DNA of 64,000 nt from Phenylobacterium sp. (GTDB lineage Bacteria; Pseudomonadota; Alphaproteobacteria; Caulobacterales; Caulobacteraceae), in NCBI RefSeq assembly GCF_016793225.1, contig NZ_JAEUMN010000143.1:36206-100205 (forward strand), written 5' to 3'. Position numbers and translations under genes: made by a program. The notes below the pieces were generated by a model. It saw only the letters and a program-made list of their open reading frames with translations. It searched no databases and was not told the DNA's origin. Below, piece after piece: positions 7,750 through 16,392 of this stretch (its first letter is position 1; each line of letters opens with the position of its first letter).

Positions 7750-9885
7750 CTAGAAACTGATCCCGAGCTGCACGCCGTAACGCCGCGGATAGAGGATCTG
7801 CACGGCCGTCGAGCCGATCGCCACCGGGTCCTTGTCGTCGAGGCCGTTGAGCATGAAGCCCTCGAGCCGCCAGTTGTCCTTCTCGACGCCGAGCCGGACC
7901 GTGAGGTCGTTGAGCTCGCCGGCCCGGAGGTTCTTGGTGGTGGCGTCGATCACGTTGTCGCGGAAGGCGTAGCCCAGGTAGAACGTGCCCGTGACCCCGC
8001 CCAGGGCCGCCAGCTCGCGGCGATAGTCGGCCGACAGCGTCAGGCTCATGTCGGGCACGTTCGGCACCTTGCCGCCCTTCACGATCGCCGTGCCCACCGA
8101 CAGCGCGCCCGTCACCCGCTTGAACCGGGCGTCCTGGATGTTGCCGGTGGCGGCCAGCGTCAGGCCCTGCGCCCAGTCGGGACGGTAGTTCAGACCGAAG
8201 TCGGCGCCCTCGATCTTTGCATCGCCGCCGTTGGCCAGCGAGATCACCGCGGCGGTCGCGAACTGGACGAGGACGTTGTCCCAGTCGGTGCGATAGACAG
8301 AGCCTTCGACCAGCAGTTGGCCGCTGGCCAGTTCCCAGCGCGTGCCGAGTTCGTAGGTCCAGAGCTTGTCGGGCTGAACGCTGGTCTGGATCGTCCCCGC
8401 CGGGAGCCCGAGCGTCACGTTGGCCGCGGCCGCCTGCGCCGGCGTCTGCAACGCGCCCGAACGGAAGCCCTTGGCCGCGTTGAAGTAGATCGTGCCGTTG
8501 TCCGCGGGCTTGTACTTGAGGTTGAAGCGCGGGTTCCAGCTGTCGAACTTGAGCTGCCCGACGCGCGGCGCGCCCGTGGCCCGATCGATGCCGTTCGTGC
8601 TGCGGTCGTCCTTGAAGTAGGACAGGCCGAAGAGGGGCGTGAGGCGACCGTCGAGCAGCGGGGCCGACACCTCGCCGAACACCGAGTAGCTGTCGGTGTC
8701 GATCGTGCCGAGGGTGTTGATGATCCCGGTCCGCGCGGCGGTGGGCGTGAGCTGCGAATAGTAGAAGATGTCGGAGCGGATCTTGGCGTTGCGGGTGTAG
8801 CCGCCGACGATCCAGGTGACGGGGCTGTCCGCCTTGGACGAGAGCCGCACTTCGTTGGTGTACGACTTGGTGTGGAACGTGGAGTCGTTGACGAGGATCG
8901 TCAGGAGCGGCGCCAGGAAGTCGAGTTCGTGGTCGACGTACGAGGTGTTGGCCACGAGGTCCGCGAACCCGACGTCCCAGTTCACCGTCGCCGAGTAGAT
9001 GTCGGCGTCGACGTCGGTGTAGCCGCGCCGGCCGCCGGTCCCCACGATGCCCGGGAGGTTGAACGGCGTCGGCGCCAGGAGCCGCGTGGTCGCGTTGTTC
9101 GGCGTCAGGCTGTTCGAGAAGTCCTGCTTGTTGCGGATCGTCCAGACGAAGCCGGTGACCGTCACGTCGTCCGAGGGCGTCCAGCCCAGCGTCAGGCGCG
9201 CGTTCGTGCCCTTGAAGCCGTTCACGTTGCGCTCGCGCAGCTCGGGCGCCTCGGCGAAGCCGCTGAGCTTCTCGTAGCCGGCCGAAATGCGGGCCGCGAG
9301 CTTGCCGGCCACCAGCGGCAGGTTGACCACCGCGTCGACGTTGTAGTTGGTCCCGCCGCCCTCGGTCGTGGAGAGCTCGCTCTGGGCCTTGCCGGAGAAG
9401 GCGCTGGAGTCGGGCTTGGCGGTGATCAGCTTGATGGTGCCGCCCATCGAGCCCTGGCCGTAGAGCGTGCCCGAGGGGCCGCGGATGACCTCGACGCGCT
9501 CCAGATCCAGGAGCCGCGCCGGCGGCGTGAGCTGCAGGTTCGGAACGCCGAAGGGCGTGTCGTCGATGTAGTAGCCGACGAGCCCGTCGCCGGTCGTGCC
9601 GCTGGACACGCCGCGGATCTGCACCGTCTCGAAGCCGGGCGTCGTGCTGGAGACCACGCTGGCCCCGGGGATCAGCTTGGTGAGGTCCGACACCTTGACC
9701 GCGCCGCTGCGCGCGACGTCCTCGCCGCTCAGCGCCTGAACGGCGAGGGGGACGTCCACGAGGCGCTCCTCACGCTTCTGGGCGGTCACCACCAGTTCGG
9801 AGACCGTGGCGTCGTCGTCTGCGGCGAAGGCCGGAACGCCGATGGCGGCGCAGACGGTCGCGAGCAGAATTGTACGGGTGTTCAT
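7750..9885 (-). CDS. TonB-dependent outer-membrane receptor (module 1)
   Basis: A 711-residue receptor with a signal peptide (MNTRTILLATVCAAIGVPAFA), a plug domain opening SELVVTAQKREERLVDVPL, the plug motif RGPSGTLYGQGSMGG, and a beta-barrel ending in a terminal phenylalanine, as outer-membrane barrels do. Such receptors take up siderophores, vitamins, glycans or hydrophobic substrates using the TonB system; no iron-specific sign is seen. It is divergent from the acyl-CoA ligase, with a module-1 operator between them, and it heads the receptor-dioxygenase-CoA-transferase transcription unit. It probably imports the compound the module degrades. Confidence 0.93.
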   Translation of the reverse strand: MNTRTILLATVCAAIGVPAFAADDDATVSELVVTAQKREERLVDVPLAVQALSGEDVARSGAVKVSDLTKLIPGASVVSSTTPGFETVQIRGVSSGTTGDGLVGYYIDDTPFGVPNLQLTPPARLLDLERVEVIRGPSGTLYGQGSMGGTIKLITAKPDSSAFSGKAQSELSTTEGGGTNYNVDAVVNLPLVAGKLAARISAGYEKLSGFAEAPELRERNVNGFKGTNARLTLGWTPSDDVTVTGFVWTIRNKQDFSNSLTPNNATTRLLAPTPFNLPGIVGTGGRRGYTDVDADIYSATVNWDVGFADLVANTSYVDHELDFLAPLLTILVNDSTFHTKSYTNEVRLSSKADSPVTWIVGGYTRNAKIRSDIFYYSQLTPTAARTGIINTLGTIDTDSYSVFGEVSAPLLDGRLTPLFGLSYFKDDRSTNGIDRATGAPRVGQLKFDSWNPRFNLKYKPADNGTIYFNAAKGFRSGALQTPAQAAAANVTLGLPAGTIQTSVQPDKLWTYELGTRWELASGQLLVEGSVYRTDWDNVLVQFATAAVISLANGGDAKIEGADFGLNYRPDWAQGLTLAATGNIQDARFKRVTGALSVGTAIVKGGKVPNVPDMSLTLSADYRRELAALGGVTGTFYLGYAFRDNVIDATTKNLRAGELNDLTVRLGVEKDNWRLEGFMLNGLDDKDPVAIGSTAVQILYPRRYGVQLGISF

Positions 9886-9983
9886 GTCGCGTGAATCTCC
9901 CCCTCGTGGCCCGACTGGACCGTTTTGCATTTCGTTACAGCGGCACGAGACTCACATCGTCCAGGCTCACTGGTGGAGAAGAG

Positions 9984-10001
9984 ACTAAACACTTGTACAG
10001 C
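9984..10001. promoter_or_regulatory. Module-1 operator copy 3
   Basis: ACTAAACACTTGTACAGC, between the divergent TonB receptor and acyl-CoA ligase genes. It has the same half-site layout and 4-bp spacer as the other three copies, but the right arm is the weakest of the four. Confidence 0.62.
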
Positions 10002-10067
10002 CGTTCCGCAAGCGTCATTGTCAGGACGGCGGCGGTGGAGCCGCAGACGCGTCAACTGAGGACCTGA

Positions 10068-11645
10068 ATGAACAAGCGTGCGGCCCAGCCGATGGCCGGC
10101 CTACGTCGCCTGGACGACCTGCTCGACCATGCATGCGAGTTGGCCCACGACCGTGTCGCCGCCATGGAGGAGGGCCGAAGCCTCACCTATGCGGGTCTGC
10201 GCAGCGCGGTGGACGCCTACGCCTGCGCGCTGCTGGCGGCCGGCGTGAAGCGCGGAGACCGGGTCGCCATGCTCGCCGCGCCTTCCGTGGACTTCTGGAT
10301 CGCCTTCCACGCCGCCGCGGGCATCGGGGCGATCTGGCTCGGGATCAACCCGCGCTACCAGCGGCGCGAGTTCGAGCACGTCCTCGCCGATTCCGACCCG
10401 GCGCTGGTGGTGGCCATGTCGCCGTTCGAAGGCCGAGACTACTGCGCCGAGCTCGCGGCGCTCGCGCCGGCCGCCCCGATGGTTTGCCATGGCGAGCCCA
10501 GCGCCGGCGCAGCGTCGCTGGAGACCTTCCTTGCCCGCGGCGCCTCCGTGAGCCGGGCCGAGCTGGCGGCCGCACGCGACGCGGTCGATCCCGAAGACCC
10601 CGCGCTGATCGTCTACACGTCGGGCACGACCGGCCGGCCCAAGGGCGCCATGCTCTCGCACAGAGCCATCGTGGCCTCGGCCCTGGCGAACCGGGAGTGG
10701 ATGGGCGCGGCGAACCTCGAGAGCTCGGTCTGCGCGGCTCCGGTCAACCACGTCGGCGCCATCAACAACCTCTGCATGCCGGTCCTGGCCGCCTGCGGAC
10801 GCCTCATCTTCCATCCGCGGGTCGACCTTCCCGTGCTGGCCGAGATCAGTCGGCGGGAACGGCCCAGCTACCTGGTCTCGTCGCCGACCGGCTTCGCGAT
10901 GATGCTGCAGCAGCCGCAGGGCGCGGCCGACCGACTGGCCTACACGCGGCTCATCGTGTTCGGCGGCGCTGTCACCCCGAAGCCGATCCTGGAGCAGATC
11001 GCCCGGCCGGGCCTCGAGCTCGCCAACGTGTACGGCCAGACCGAGACCTGCGGCATCATCACCCGCACGCTCCCCGGCGCCTCGCTGGAGGTGATGTCCC
11101 AGACGATCGGCCAGGTGCTTCCGGGCGCCGAGATGCGGATCGGGCAGCCGGACGGGTCCGGTCCTGCGCCCGACGGCGTCGCAGGCGAGATCCAGGTCCG
11201 CGGCCCGTATGTGATGAGCGGCTATTTCCGCAACCCTGAGGCCACGCGCGACGCCTTCACCGAAGACGGCTTCCTGCGGACCGGCGACCTGGGCGTCCGG
11301 CGCGCCGACGGGAACGTGGTCTTCGCCGGGAGGCTGAAGGAGATGTTCAAGTCCGGCGGCTACAACGTCTATCCGGTCGAGGTGGAGCAGGCGATCTGCG
11401 AGCACCCGGCCGCGCAGCTGGCCGCCGTCGTGTCGGTCTCCCATCCGACGTTCCAGGAGGTGGGCCACGCCTTCGTCGAGACGGCGCCCGGCCAGGACGT
11501 CGACGCCGAGACGCTGCGAGCGTTCCTGCGCGACCGGATCGCCAACTACAAGATCCCCAAGGGCTTCACGATCGCCGCCGAGCTGCCGAAGCTGCCGAAC
11601 GGCAAGCTCGACAAGCTGGCGCTGAAGCAGGCGGCTGCGGGTTAG
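10068..11645 (+). CDS. AMP-dependent acyl-CoA ligase (class I adenylate-forming)
   Basis: A 525-residue cytosolic enzyme that would adenylate a carboxylic acid and transfer it to CoA. The adenylation signature YTSGTTGRPKGAM is at residues 183-195, followed by YGQTET, the RTGDLG hinge region, GGYNVYPVEVE and the C-terminal NGKLDK lysine motif. Length is typical for medium or long-chain or aryl acid ligases; the substrate cannot be read from the sequence. It is divergent from the TonB receptor and shares its operator, and it is convergent with the TetR gene (1 base between stops). It is the obvious entry step of the module-1 CoA pathway. Confidence 0.93.
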   Translation: MNKRAAQPMAGLRRLDDLLDHACELAHDRVAAMEEGRSLTYAGLRSAVDAYACALLAAGVKRGDRVAMLAAPSVDFWIAFHAAAGIGAIWLGINPRYQRREFEHVLADSDPALVVAMSPFEGRDYCAELAALAPAAPMVCHGEPSAGAASLETFLARGASVSRAELAAARDAVDPEDPALIVYTSGTTGRPKGAMLSHRAIVASALANREWMGAANLESSVCAAPVNHVGAINNLCMPVLAACGRLIFHPRVDLPVLAEISRRERPSYLVSSPTGFAMMLQQPQGAADRLAYTRLIVFGGAVTPKPILEQIARPGLELANVYGQTETCGIITRTLPGASLEVMSQTIGQVLPGAEMRIGQPDGSGPAPDGVAGEIQVRGPYVMSGYFRNPEATRDAFTEDGFLRTGDLGVRRADGNVVFAGRLKEMFKSGGYNVYPVEVEQAICEHPAAQLAAVVSVSHPTFQEVGHAFVETAPGQDVDAETLRAFLRDRIANYKIPKGFTIAAELPKLPNGKLDKLALKQAAAG

Positions 11646-11646
11646 G

Positions 11647-12276
11647 CTAGAGGCCCGCGCGCTTGGGCGAGGAGCCGCGGCGGATGAGCGTCATGTAGGC
11701 CCGGTGGCGGCGCTGCCAGAGGTCGCGCTCGTAGCCCGAGCGCCCGAGGACCCGCTTCACATAGGGGTCGAACACCATCGTCCCCAGCTCGAGGTACATC
11801 ATCAGGAACGGCAGCCACAGACGATCCACGTCCGGCGCGAGTTGTCCGGCCGCGTCCATGCGCATCACCGAACTCTGGACGAAGCCGTAAAAGCGCTGGA
11901 AGACCGAGAAGCCCCAGTCGCTCTCTTCCAGCAACGCCCGGCGGAAGTAGGCGACGATGGTCGGCCAGTCCTTCTCATGCCGGGCGATCCAGCCGTCGAT
12001 GATCTTGGCGTGATCCTCGGGCGTCGTGGCTTCGGGATGCGCCGCCGCCCCCGTGATGGCGTCTTCGAACTGGGCGATGAAGAACTCGTCCACCGCCTCC
12101 CGCAGGCCGTCCTTCGACCCGAAGTGGTGATTGATCAGCCCGACGCTGACGCCGGACGCGGCCGCGATATCGCGCACCGTGACGCTGTCGAACCCCTTCT
12201 CGGCGAACAGAACGAAAGCCTCGCGGACCAGCCTGTCTCGGCCGACAGGCGCCTCCCGGGGTGTGGCTTGGGTCAA
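11647..12276 (-). CDS. TetR-family regulator, probable controller of module 1
   Basis: A 209-residue TetR protein. The N-terminal helix-turn-helix spans about residues 25-55 (VTVRDIAAASGVSVGLINHHFGSK), followed by a helical ligand-binding domain. The start is a TTG preceded by GGAGAG; no better in-frame ATG exists. The divergent region towards the dehydrogenase holds the most symmetrical copy of the 18-bp operator. Three more copies lie in the other divergent promoters of the module, so I infer a local repressor released by a pathway acyl-CoA or acid. Binding is not shown by sequence alone. Confidence 0.9.
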   Translation of the reverse strand: MTQATPREAPVGRDRLVREAFVLFAEKGFDSVTVRDIAAASGVSVGLINHHFGSKDGLREAVDEFFIAQFEDAITGAAAHPEATTPEDHAKIIDGWIARHEKDWPTIVAYFRRALLEESDWGFSVFQRFYGFVQSSVMRMDAAGQLAPDVDRLWLPFLMMYLELGTMVFDPYVKRVLGRSGYERDLWQRRHRAYMTLIRRGSSPKRAGL

Positions 12277-12414
12277 TTGCGGCTCTCCATTCGCCCCTTC
12301 TCGCGCCTCGTTCAGCCCGACGCCAGATTTTTCCCGCAGTGAGCGCCGGCGTGTTCAGCCACAGAGCAGAAAAAGTGACCGCCAAGGTCCGGCTGCCTTG
12401 AAAAGCGACGCTGC

Positions 12415-12432
12415 ACTGAACTATTGTTCAGT
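12415..12432. promoter_or_regulatory. Module-1 operator copy 4, perfect half-site symmetry
   Basis: ACTGAACTATTGTTCAGT has arms that are exact inverted repeats (7 of 7) around a 4-bp spacer. It lies between the TetR gene and the dehydrogenase, 139 and 110 bases from their starts. The best-conserved site next to the regulator gene is the usual pattern of an autoregulated TetR repressor. Confidence 0.78.
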
Positions 12433-12541
12433 CTCAACCGCCCCGCGACCGGGGCGATCTGCTTCCACCGCCGGCCCGGCTGCGCGCACCGTCTTGGGGC
12501 GACCGCGCTCCGACGCCCAATCGAGAACAGGGACATCCAGG

Positions 12542-13462
12542 ATGAGCATTCGCTTCGACGGCCGCGTCGCCATCGTCACGGGAGCGGGCGCCGGCCTCGG
12601 CCGCGCCCATGCCCTGGGTCTCGCGGCGCGGGGCGCGCGGGTGGTGGTGAACGACTTCGGTGGCGGGATCGACGGTTCCGGCGCCTCGTCGGCGCCCGCG
12701 GACGCCGTCGCCGCGGAGATCCGGGCCGCGGGCGGCGAAGCCATCTCCCACGGCGCGGACGTCACCAACGCGGAACAGGTCGCCGACATGGTCGGCCAGG
12801 CGCTGAAGACGTGGGGGACGGTCGACATCCTGATCAACAACGCCGGCATCCTGCGCGACGCCAGCTTCGCCAAGATGTCGATCGCCGACTTCCGCAAGGT
12901 GGTCGAAGTGCACCTGATGGGGTCGGTGGTCTGCAGTCACGCCGTGTGGCCGCACATGCGGGCCGCAGGCTATGGCCGCATCCTCATGACCACCTCGTCG
13001 TCAGGCCTCTACGGCAACTTCGGCCAGTCCAACTACGGGGCGGCCAAGACGGCTCTCATCGGACTGATGAACGTCCTGCAGATCGAGGGCGAGAAGAACG
13101 ACATCCGCGTGAACACGCTGGGCCCCGGCGCCGCGACCCGGATGACCGAAAGCCTGATCGCGCCCGACATCCTGAAGCTGATGACGCCGCAGTCGGTGAC
13201 CCCGACGGCCCTGTTCCTCGTCAGCGAGGACGCTCCACGGCGGACCATCCTCAATGCGACGGCGGGCGGCGTTTCACGCACGTACATCCACGAGACCGAG
13301 GGGGTCTACCTGCCGCCCGAAGACAACACGCCCGAGCGGATCGCGGAGTTGTTCGACGAAATCTCAGACGTACGGGGCCAGCACCTCTACGCCGCCGGCG
13401 GCGCCCAGGTGATGAAGTTCGTGGGCAAGGCCGCCCAGGCTATGGGAGTCAGGCTGGGGTGA
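12542..13462 (+). CDS. SDR-family dehydrogenase, MFE-2 (3R-hydroxyacyl-CoA dehydrogenase)-like
   Basis: A 306-residue short-chain dehydrogenase. The cofactor motif TGAGAGLG is at 13-20, NNAG at 99-102, and the catalytic Ser152-154, Tyr165 and Lys169 are all present (SNYGAAK). The segment VVVNDFGGGIDGSG and the extra C-terminal region match the dehydrogenase unit of peroxisomal-type multifunctional enzyme 2, which oxidises 3R-hydroxyacyl-CoA. In bacteria such proteins occur in steroid, terpenoid and fatty-acid side-chain degradation. The ATG at 12542 is preferred, as the frame upstream crosses the operator. It is divergent from the TetR gene and belongs to module 1. Confidence 0.9.
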   Translation: MSIRFDGRVAIVTGAGAGLGRAHALGLAARGARVVVNDFGGGIDGSGASSAPADAVAAEIRAAGGEAISHGADVTNAEQVADMVGQALKTWGTVDILINNAGILRDASFAKMSIADFRKVVEVHLMGSVVCSHAVWPHMRAAGYGRILMTTSSSGLYGNFGQSNYGAAKTALIGLMNVLQIEGEKNDIRVNTLGPGAATRMTESLIAPDILKLMTPQSVTPTALFLVSEDAPRRTILNATAGGVSRTYIHETEGVYLPPEDNTPERIAELFDEISDVRGQHLYAAGGAQVMKFVGKAAQAMGVRLG

Positions 13463-13507
13463 CGAAGGCGGCGCCATGCGGCGCCGGCCGCATCCGCGTG
13501 GAGCCGG

Positions 13508-13711
13508 TCAGGCCCCGCGCTGCGGGTAGGTGAAGACGACGCGCCCTTCCGCGTTCCGGAGGAGGTAGCCCACCACGCGCGCGCCAGGGTCGAGCGCCGC
13601 GAACCTGAACGCCGCCTTGAGCTTGGCGGCGTCGTCGTCCGCCGCCTCGATGGCCTCGCGAGGCGCCCCGCCCCCCGGCGACCAGAAGTATTCCAATTCG
13701 TAGCCGGGCAC
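13508..13711 (-). CDS. Small hypothetical protein
   Basis: A 67-residue protein with a GTG start, which I do not recognise as a named family. It opens YELEYFWSPGGGAP, has an acidic stretch (EAADDDAA), and ends in an alternating hydrophobic segment (ARVVGYLLRNAEGRVVFTY) that looks like a beta hairpin. Another small protein with a similar feel lies at 58133-58318 (both end with a short strand-like segment), but I cannot show homology. It is convergent with the dehydrogenase gene and seems independent of module 1. Confidence 0.5.
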   Translation of the reverse strand: MPGYELEYFWSPGGGAPREAIEAADDDAAKLKAAFRFAALDPGARVVGYLLRNAEGRVVFTYPQRGA

Positions 13712-13897
13712 GCTCAGCCTCTGGCCGCCATGGAACGAGGGGCGACGCCGGGCGGGTCGTGACGGTCGGCGCCCCGACGACGCCGAACCGGAGTCGTCAT
13801 GAGTGAGTCCTATCGGCTACCGATGAGGCTCCCGCAGCCTTCTCCCAACAGGCGAAGACTTCAAGCAAAAGGCGAGTGGCCGGGCCGTCGGCGCATC

Positions 13898-14320
13898 TCA
13901 GTCCCCGCCTGGCGCGGCCTGCGCCGCCTCGATGCGTCGGGACCAGACCAGAAGGCGTGCGACCCTCACGAGAAGCTGTTGGGGCGTGTACGGCTTCAGC
14001 AGGTAGTCGTTCGCGCCCAGCGCGGTCGCGCGGGAGAAGTCGTCGGTTTGGGAGCGTCCGGTGAGCACCAGGGTGGGAACGTGCTTCCCGCCCCGGTCGC
14101 GCATCTCCTGCAGCACGCGAAAGCCATCGAGCCCGGGCAGCCCAAGGTCGAGCACCATGGCGTTGGGCTGGAACGTGTCGATCGCCTGCAGGGTGGCGAC
14201 CCCGTCCACGCAGGCGCGGACGTCGCAACCGACGAGCTTCAGATGGCCGACGACCAACTCGCGAGCGTCGGCGTCGTCTTCGACCACGAGCACCCGTCGC
14301 GCGGGGTTCATCTGCGGCAT
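13898..14320 (-). CDS. Single-domain response regulator (receiver only)
   Basis: A 140-residue CheY-like receiver without an output domain. The acidic pocket is at Glu14-Asp16 (VVEDDADAR), the phosphoacceptor is Asp58 (MVLDLGLPGLDGF), followed by the switch Thr (LVLTGRS) and the conserved Lys (LLKPYTPQQLL). The start MPQMNPARR follows AAGGAGG by seven bases. No histidine kinase is adjacent, so the partner is unknown. Proteins of this kind act in phosphorelays or by protein-protein contact. Confidence 0.88.
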   Translation of the reverse strand: MPQMNPARRVLVVEDDADARELVVGHLKLVGCDVRACVDGVATLQAIDTFQPNAMVLDLGLPGLDGFRVLQEMRDRGGKHVPTLVLTGRSQTDDFSRATALGANDYLLKPYTPQQLLVRVARLLVWSRRIEAAQAAPGGD

Positions 14321-14556
14321 CGCCGGCCTCCTTCCAGGCCGAATCCGGCCCGCGCAGGTCCGCTCTGGCTGCTCATCCTCGCACGCATCACTCGCCTCGG
14401 CGCCCAACGTCGGGCCGCCATGGTGGACGAAGGACGTTAACGGGCCGCATGGCCGCGGGGCGAGACACGACGCCGCACCGCCCAAGCCCCTCCAGCTCCA
14501 CTAGAACCGCGGCCCGGGCGAGGCGTTTAGGGCCGCACGCTCCAGCCCGAGGCCCC

Positions 14557-15552
14557 GTGACCGACCCCGATCCCCCGTCCCTGCGAACGGCCCTCGCGCC
14601 GTTCCAGCGGCCAGACACGGCCCGCGCGCTCGCGGAGCTCGCCTATACGCTTGTCCCCCTGCTGGCGTTGTGGGGCGCAATCTATCTCTGCGTCGCGCGG
14701 GGCTGGTGGCTGGGTCTGGCGCTGACTCCACTGGCAGCCATCTTCCTGGTCCGCCTCTTCATGATCCAGCATGACTGCGGCCACCAGGCCTTCCTGCCCG
14801 GCTCACGCGCCAACGCCTGGATCGGCCGCCTGATCGGCGTGCTCACGATGACGCCCTACGACTACTGGCGGCGGACCCACGCGATCCACCACGCCACGTC
14901 GGCCGACCTCGACCGGCGCGGCCTCGGGGCGATCGAGACGCTCACCGTCGGCGAGTATCGCGCGCTGGGACCGATCAGGCGTCTGGGCTACCGGCTCTAT
15001 CGCCATCCGCTGGTGATGCTGGGCTTCGGACCGCCCTACATGTTCCTGCTGCAGCATCGCCTGCCCATCGGGGTCATGCGCGAGGGGTGGGCGTGGCGCA
15101 GCGTGCTGGGCAACAACCTGGGCCTCCTCCTGCTGGCCGCGGCGCTCATCCCCGTCGTGGGCCTGGAGGCGATGCTGCTCGCGCATCTTCCCGTGGTCGC
15201 GTTCGCCGCCGCCATCGGCGTGGCGCTCTTCTATGTGCAGCATCAGTTCGAGGGCGTTCGCTGGAAGCGCCATGACACGTGGGAGCCGGCCGCCGCGGCG
15301 ATCGAGGGAAGCTCGCACCTTGTGCTTCCGCAGCCGCTTCGCTGGCTGACGGCGAACATCGGCGCTCATCACGTGCATCACGCATCCAGCCGCATACCCT
15401 TCTACCGCCTGCCGGAGGCCCTCGACTCGCACGCCGCGCTGGCCGGCGCGCGCCGGCTCCGGGGCCGAGACCTCCTGCCGGCGCTGAGGCTCGCGCTATG
15501 GGACGAGGCCGCCGGGCGCCTGGTGACGTTCCGCGAGGCGCGGCCGGGCTGA
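14557..15552 (+). CDS. Fatty acid desaturase family membrane protein
   Basis: About 331 residues with four or more hydrophobic segments and the three histidine boxes of membrane di-iron desaturases: HDCGHQAF at about residue 72, HAIHH at about 109, and HHVHH at about 272. It would introduce a double bond into a membrane acyl chain or a related lipid. I chose the GTG at 14557 (VTDPDPPSL), preceded by a GAGG sequence; the frame remains open further upstream to 14449. It is divergent from the response regulator with 236 bases between, in which I see no clear site. Confidence 0.88.
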   Translation: MTDPDPPSLRTALAPFQRPDTARALAELAYTLVPLLALWGAIYLCVARGWWLGLALTPLAAIFLVRLFMIQHDCGHQAFLPGSRANAWIGRLIGVLTMTPYDYWRRTHAIHHATSADLDRRGLGAIETLTVGEYRALGPIRRLGYRLYRHPLVMLGFGPPYMFLLQHRLPIGVMREGWAWRSVLGNNLGLLLLAAALIPVVGLEAMLLAHLPVVAFAAAIGVALFYVQHQFEGVRWKRHDTWEPAAAAIEGSSHLVLPQPLRWLTANIGAHHVHHASSRIPFYRLPEALDSHAALAGARRLRGRDLLPALRLALWDEAAGRLVTFREARPG

Positions 15553-15608
15553 TCCGGCGCCTGTCGTTCGAGTGCGCGGGCCGCCCTTCGTAAGGCCTTC
15601 TCTATCAG

Positions 15609-15626
15609 GAAGCAGAACCCCGGTTC
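15609..15626. promoter_or_regulatory. Module-2 operator copy 1
   Basis: GAAGCAGAACCCCGGTTC lies 73 bases before the DUF1330-like gene. It fits the motif GAAnnnGnAnnYCGGTTC shared by six promoter-located sites between 15.6 and 30.2 kb, and the outer arms form a 6-6-6 layout. Confidence 0.65.
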
Positions 15627-15699
15627 ACGTTATGGCGGAACTGGCGCATAGTGCCGGAAAGAGGCCGGGTCATCCGGTCCGCCATAGGGGGCTTCGCGC

Positions 15700-16392
15700 A
15701 TGAACGGGTACGGCACGCCGAACGTCGGCTACATCAGCGGCTGGCGGGATCGCACCGACGACACGCGGCCGATGTGGGCGCTCAATCTGATGCGCTATCG
15801 GCCCGTCGCGCAGTACGCGGACGGCCGCGCGACCACCATCACCGGCCAGGAGGCCGACGATCTCTATCGTCCGGAGGCCGAGCTGGCGGCCGTGGGCGCC
15901 GCGGGCGTGCTGCTGGCGCCCGTGGTGCATCAGCTGGTCGGTGACGGCGGCCGCTGGGACCGGGTGGCGATCGCAAAGTACCCGAGCCGCGTCTCCCAGC
16001 TCGACATGCAGCTGCTGCCCGAGTTCCAGGCTCGCGTGATCCACAAGCGGGCGGGCATGGAGTTCACGATCGTGCTGGCCACCTTCCTCCCGGACGATGC
16101 GCCGCCCGCGCCGGCCGAGGTGGGCTCTGCACCGCTCCTGCTGGTGCAGGTGGTGTCGGATCCGAAAGCTCCCGACGTCGCGGCCGGGATCGACGCCACG
16201 CCGGTGGCGGTCTTCGACGTCGAGGACACCATCATCGGCGACGAGCGCAAGTACGCCCAGGCGCGATGGCACATCGTGTCGGAGGCGGCGGGCGAAATCC
16301 TGCGCCAGCGGCCGCGGGTGGAGCACCCCGTGGACTATGCGCTGCTGATACGTCCCGAGCGCAATCGCCTGTCCGAGGCGTTCGCCCGATGA
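15700..16392 (+). CDS. DUF1330-like (dimeric alpha/beta barrel) protein
   Basis: A 230-residue soluble protein. The segment MWALNLMRYRPVAQYADG followed by a GQEADDLY-type stretch resembles the DUF1330/NIPSNAP-like ferredoxin fold, apparently duplicated (a second unit starts near residue 115, FTIVLATFLPDD). It has no assigned reaction. It is first in a three-gene unit with a sulfatase (ATGA overlap) and a haloalkane-dehalogenase-type hydrolase. The module-2 operator lies upstream. A role as an accessory enzyme in the same pathway is inferred only from position. Confidence 0.6.
   Translation: MNGYGTPNVGYISGWRDRTDDTRPMWALNLMRYRPVAQYADGRATTITGQEADDLYRPEAELAAVGAAGVLLAPVVHQLVGDGGRWDRVAIAKYPSRVSQLDMQLLPEFQARVIHKRAGMEFTIVLATFLPDDAPPAPAEVGSAPLLLVQVVSDPKAPDVAAGIDATPVAVFDVEDTIIGDERKYAQARWHIVSEAAGEILRQRPRVEHPVDYALLIRPERNRLSEAFAR

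Noticed and set aside
4259-7753. A 1,164-codon open frame on the plus strand
   Set aside because: It lies antisense to the CoA-transferase and dioxygenase genes, has an Arg/Ala/Gly/Gln-rich composition with no domain, and is an artefact of high GC content.
13782-13799. GAACCGGAG segment resembling the module-2 operator
   Set aside because: Only the first half-site matches, the second half is TCATGA, and no module-2 gene is nearby.
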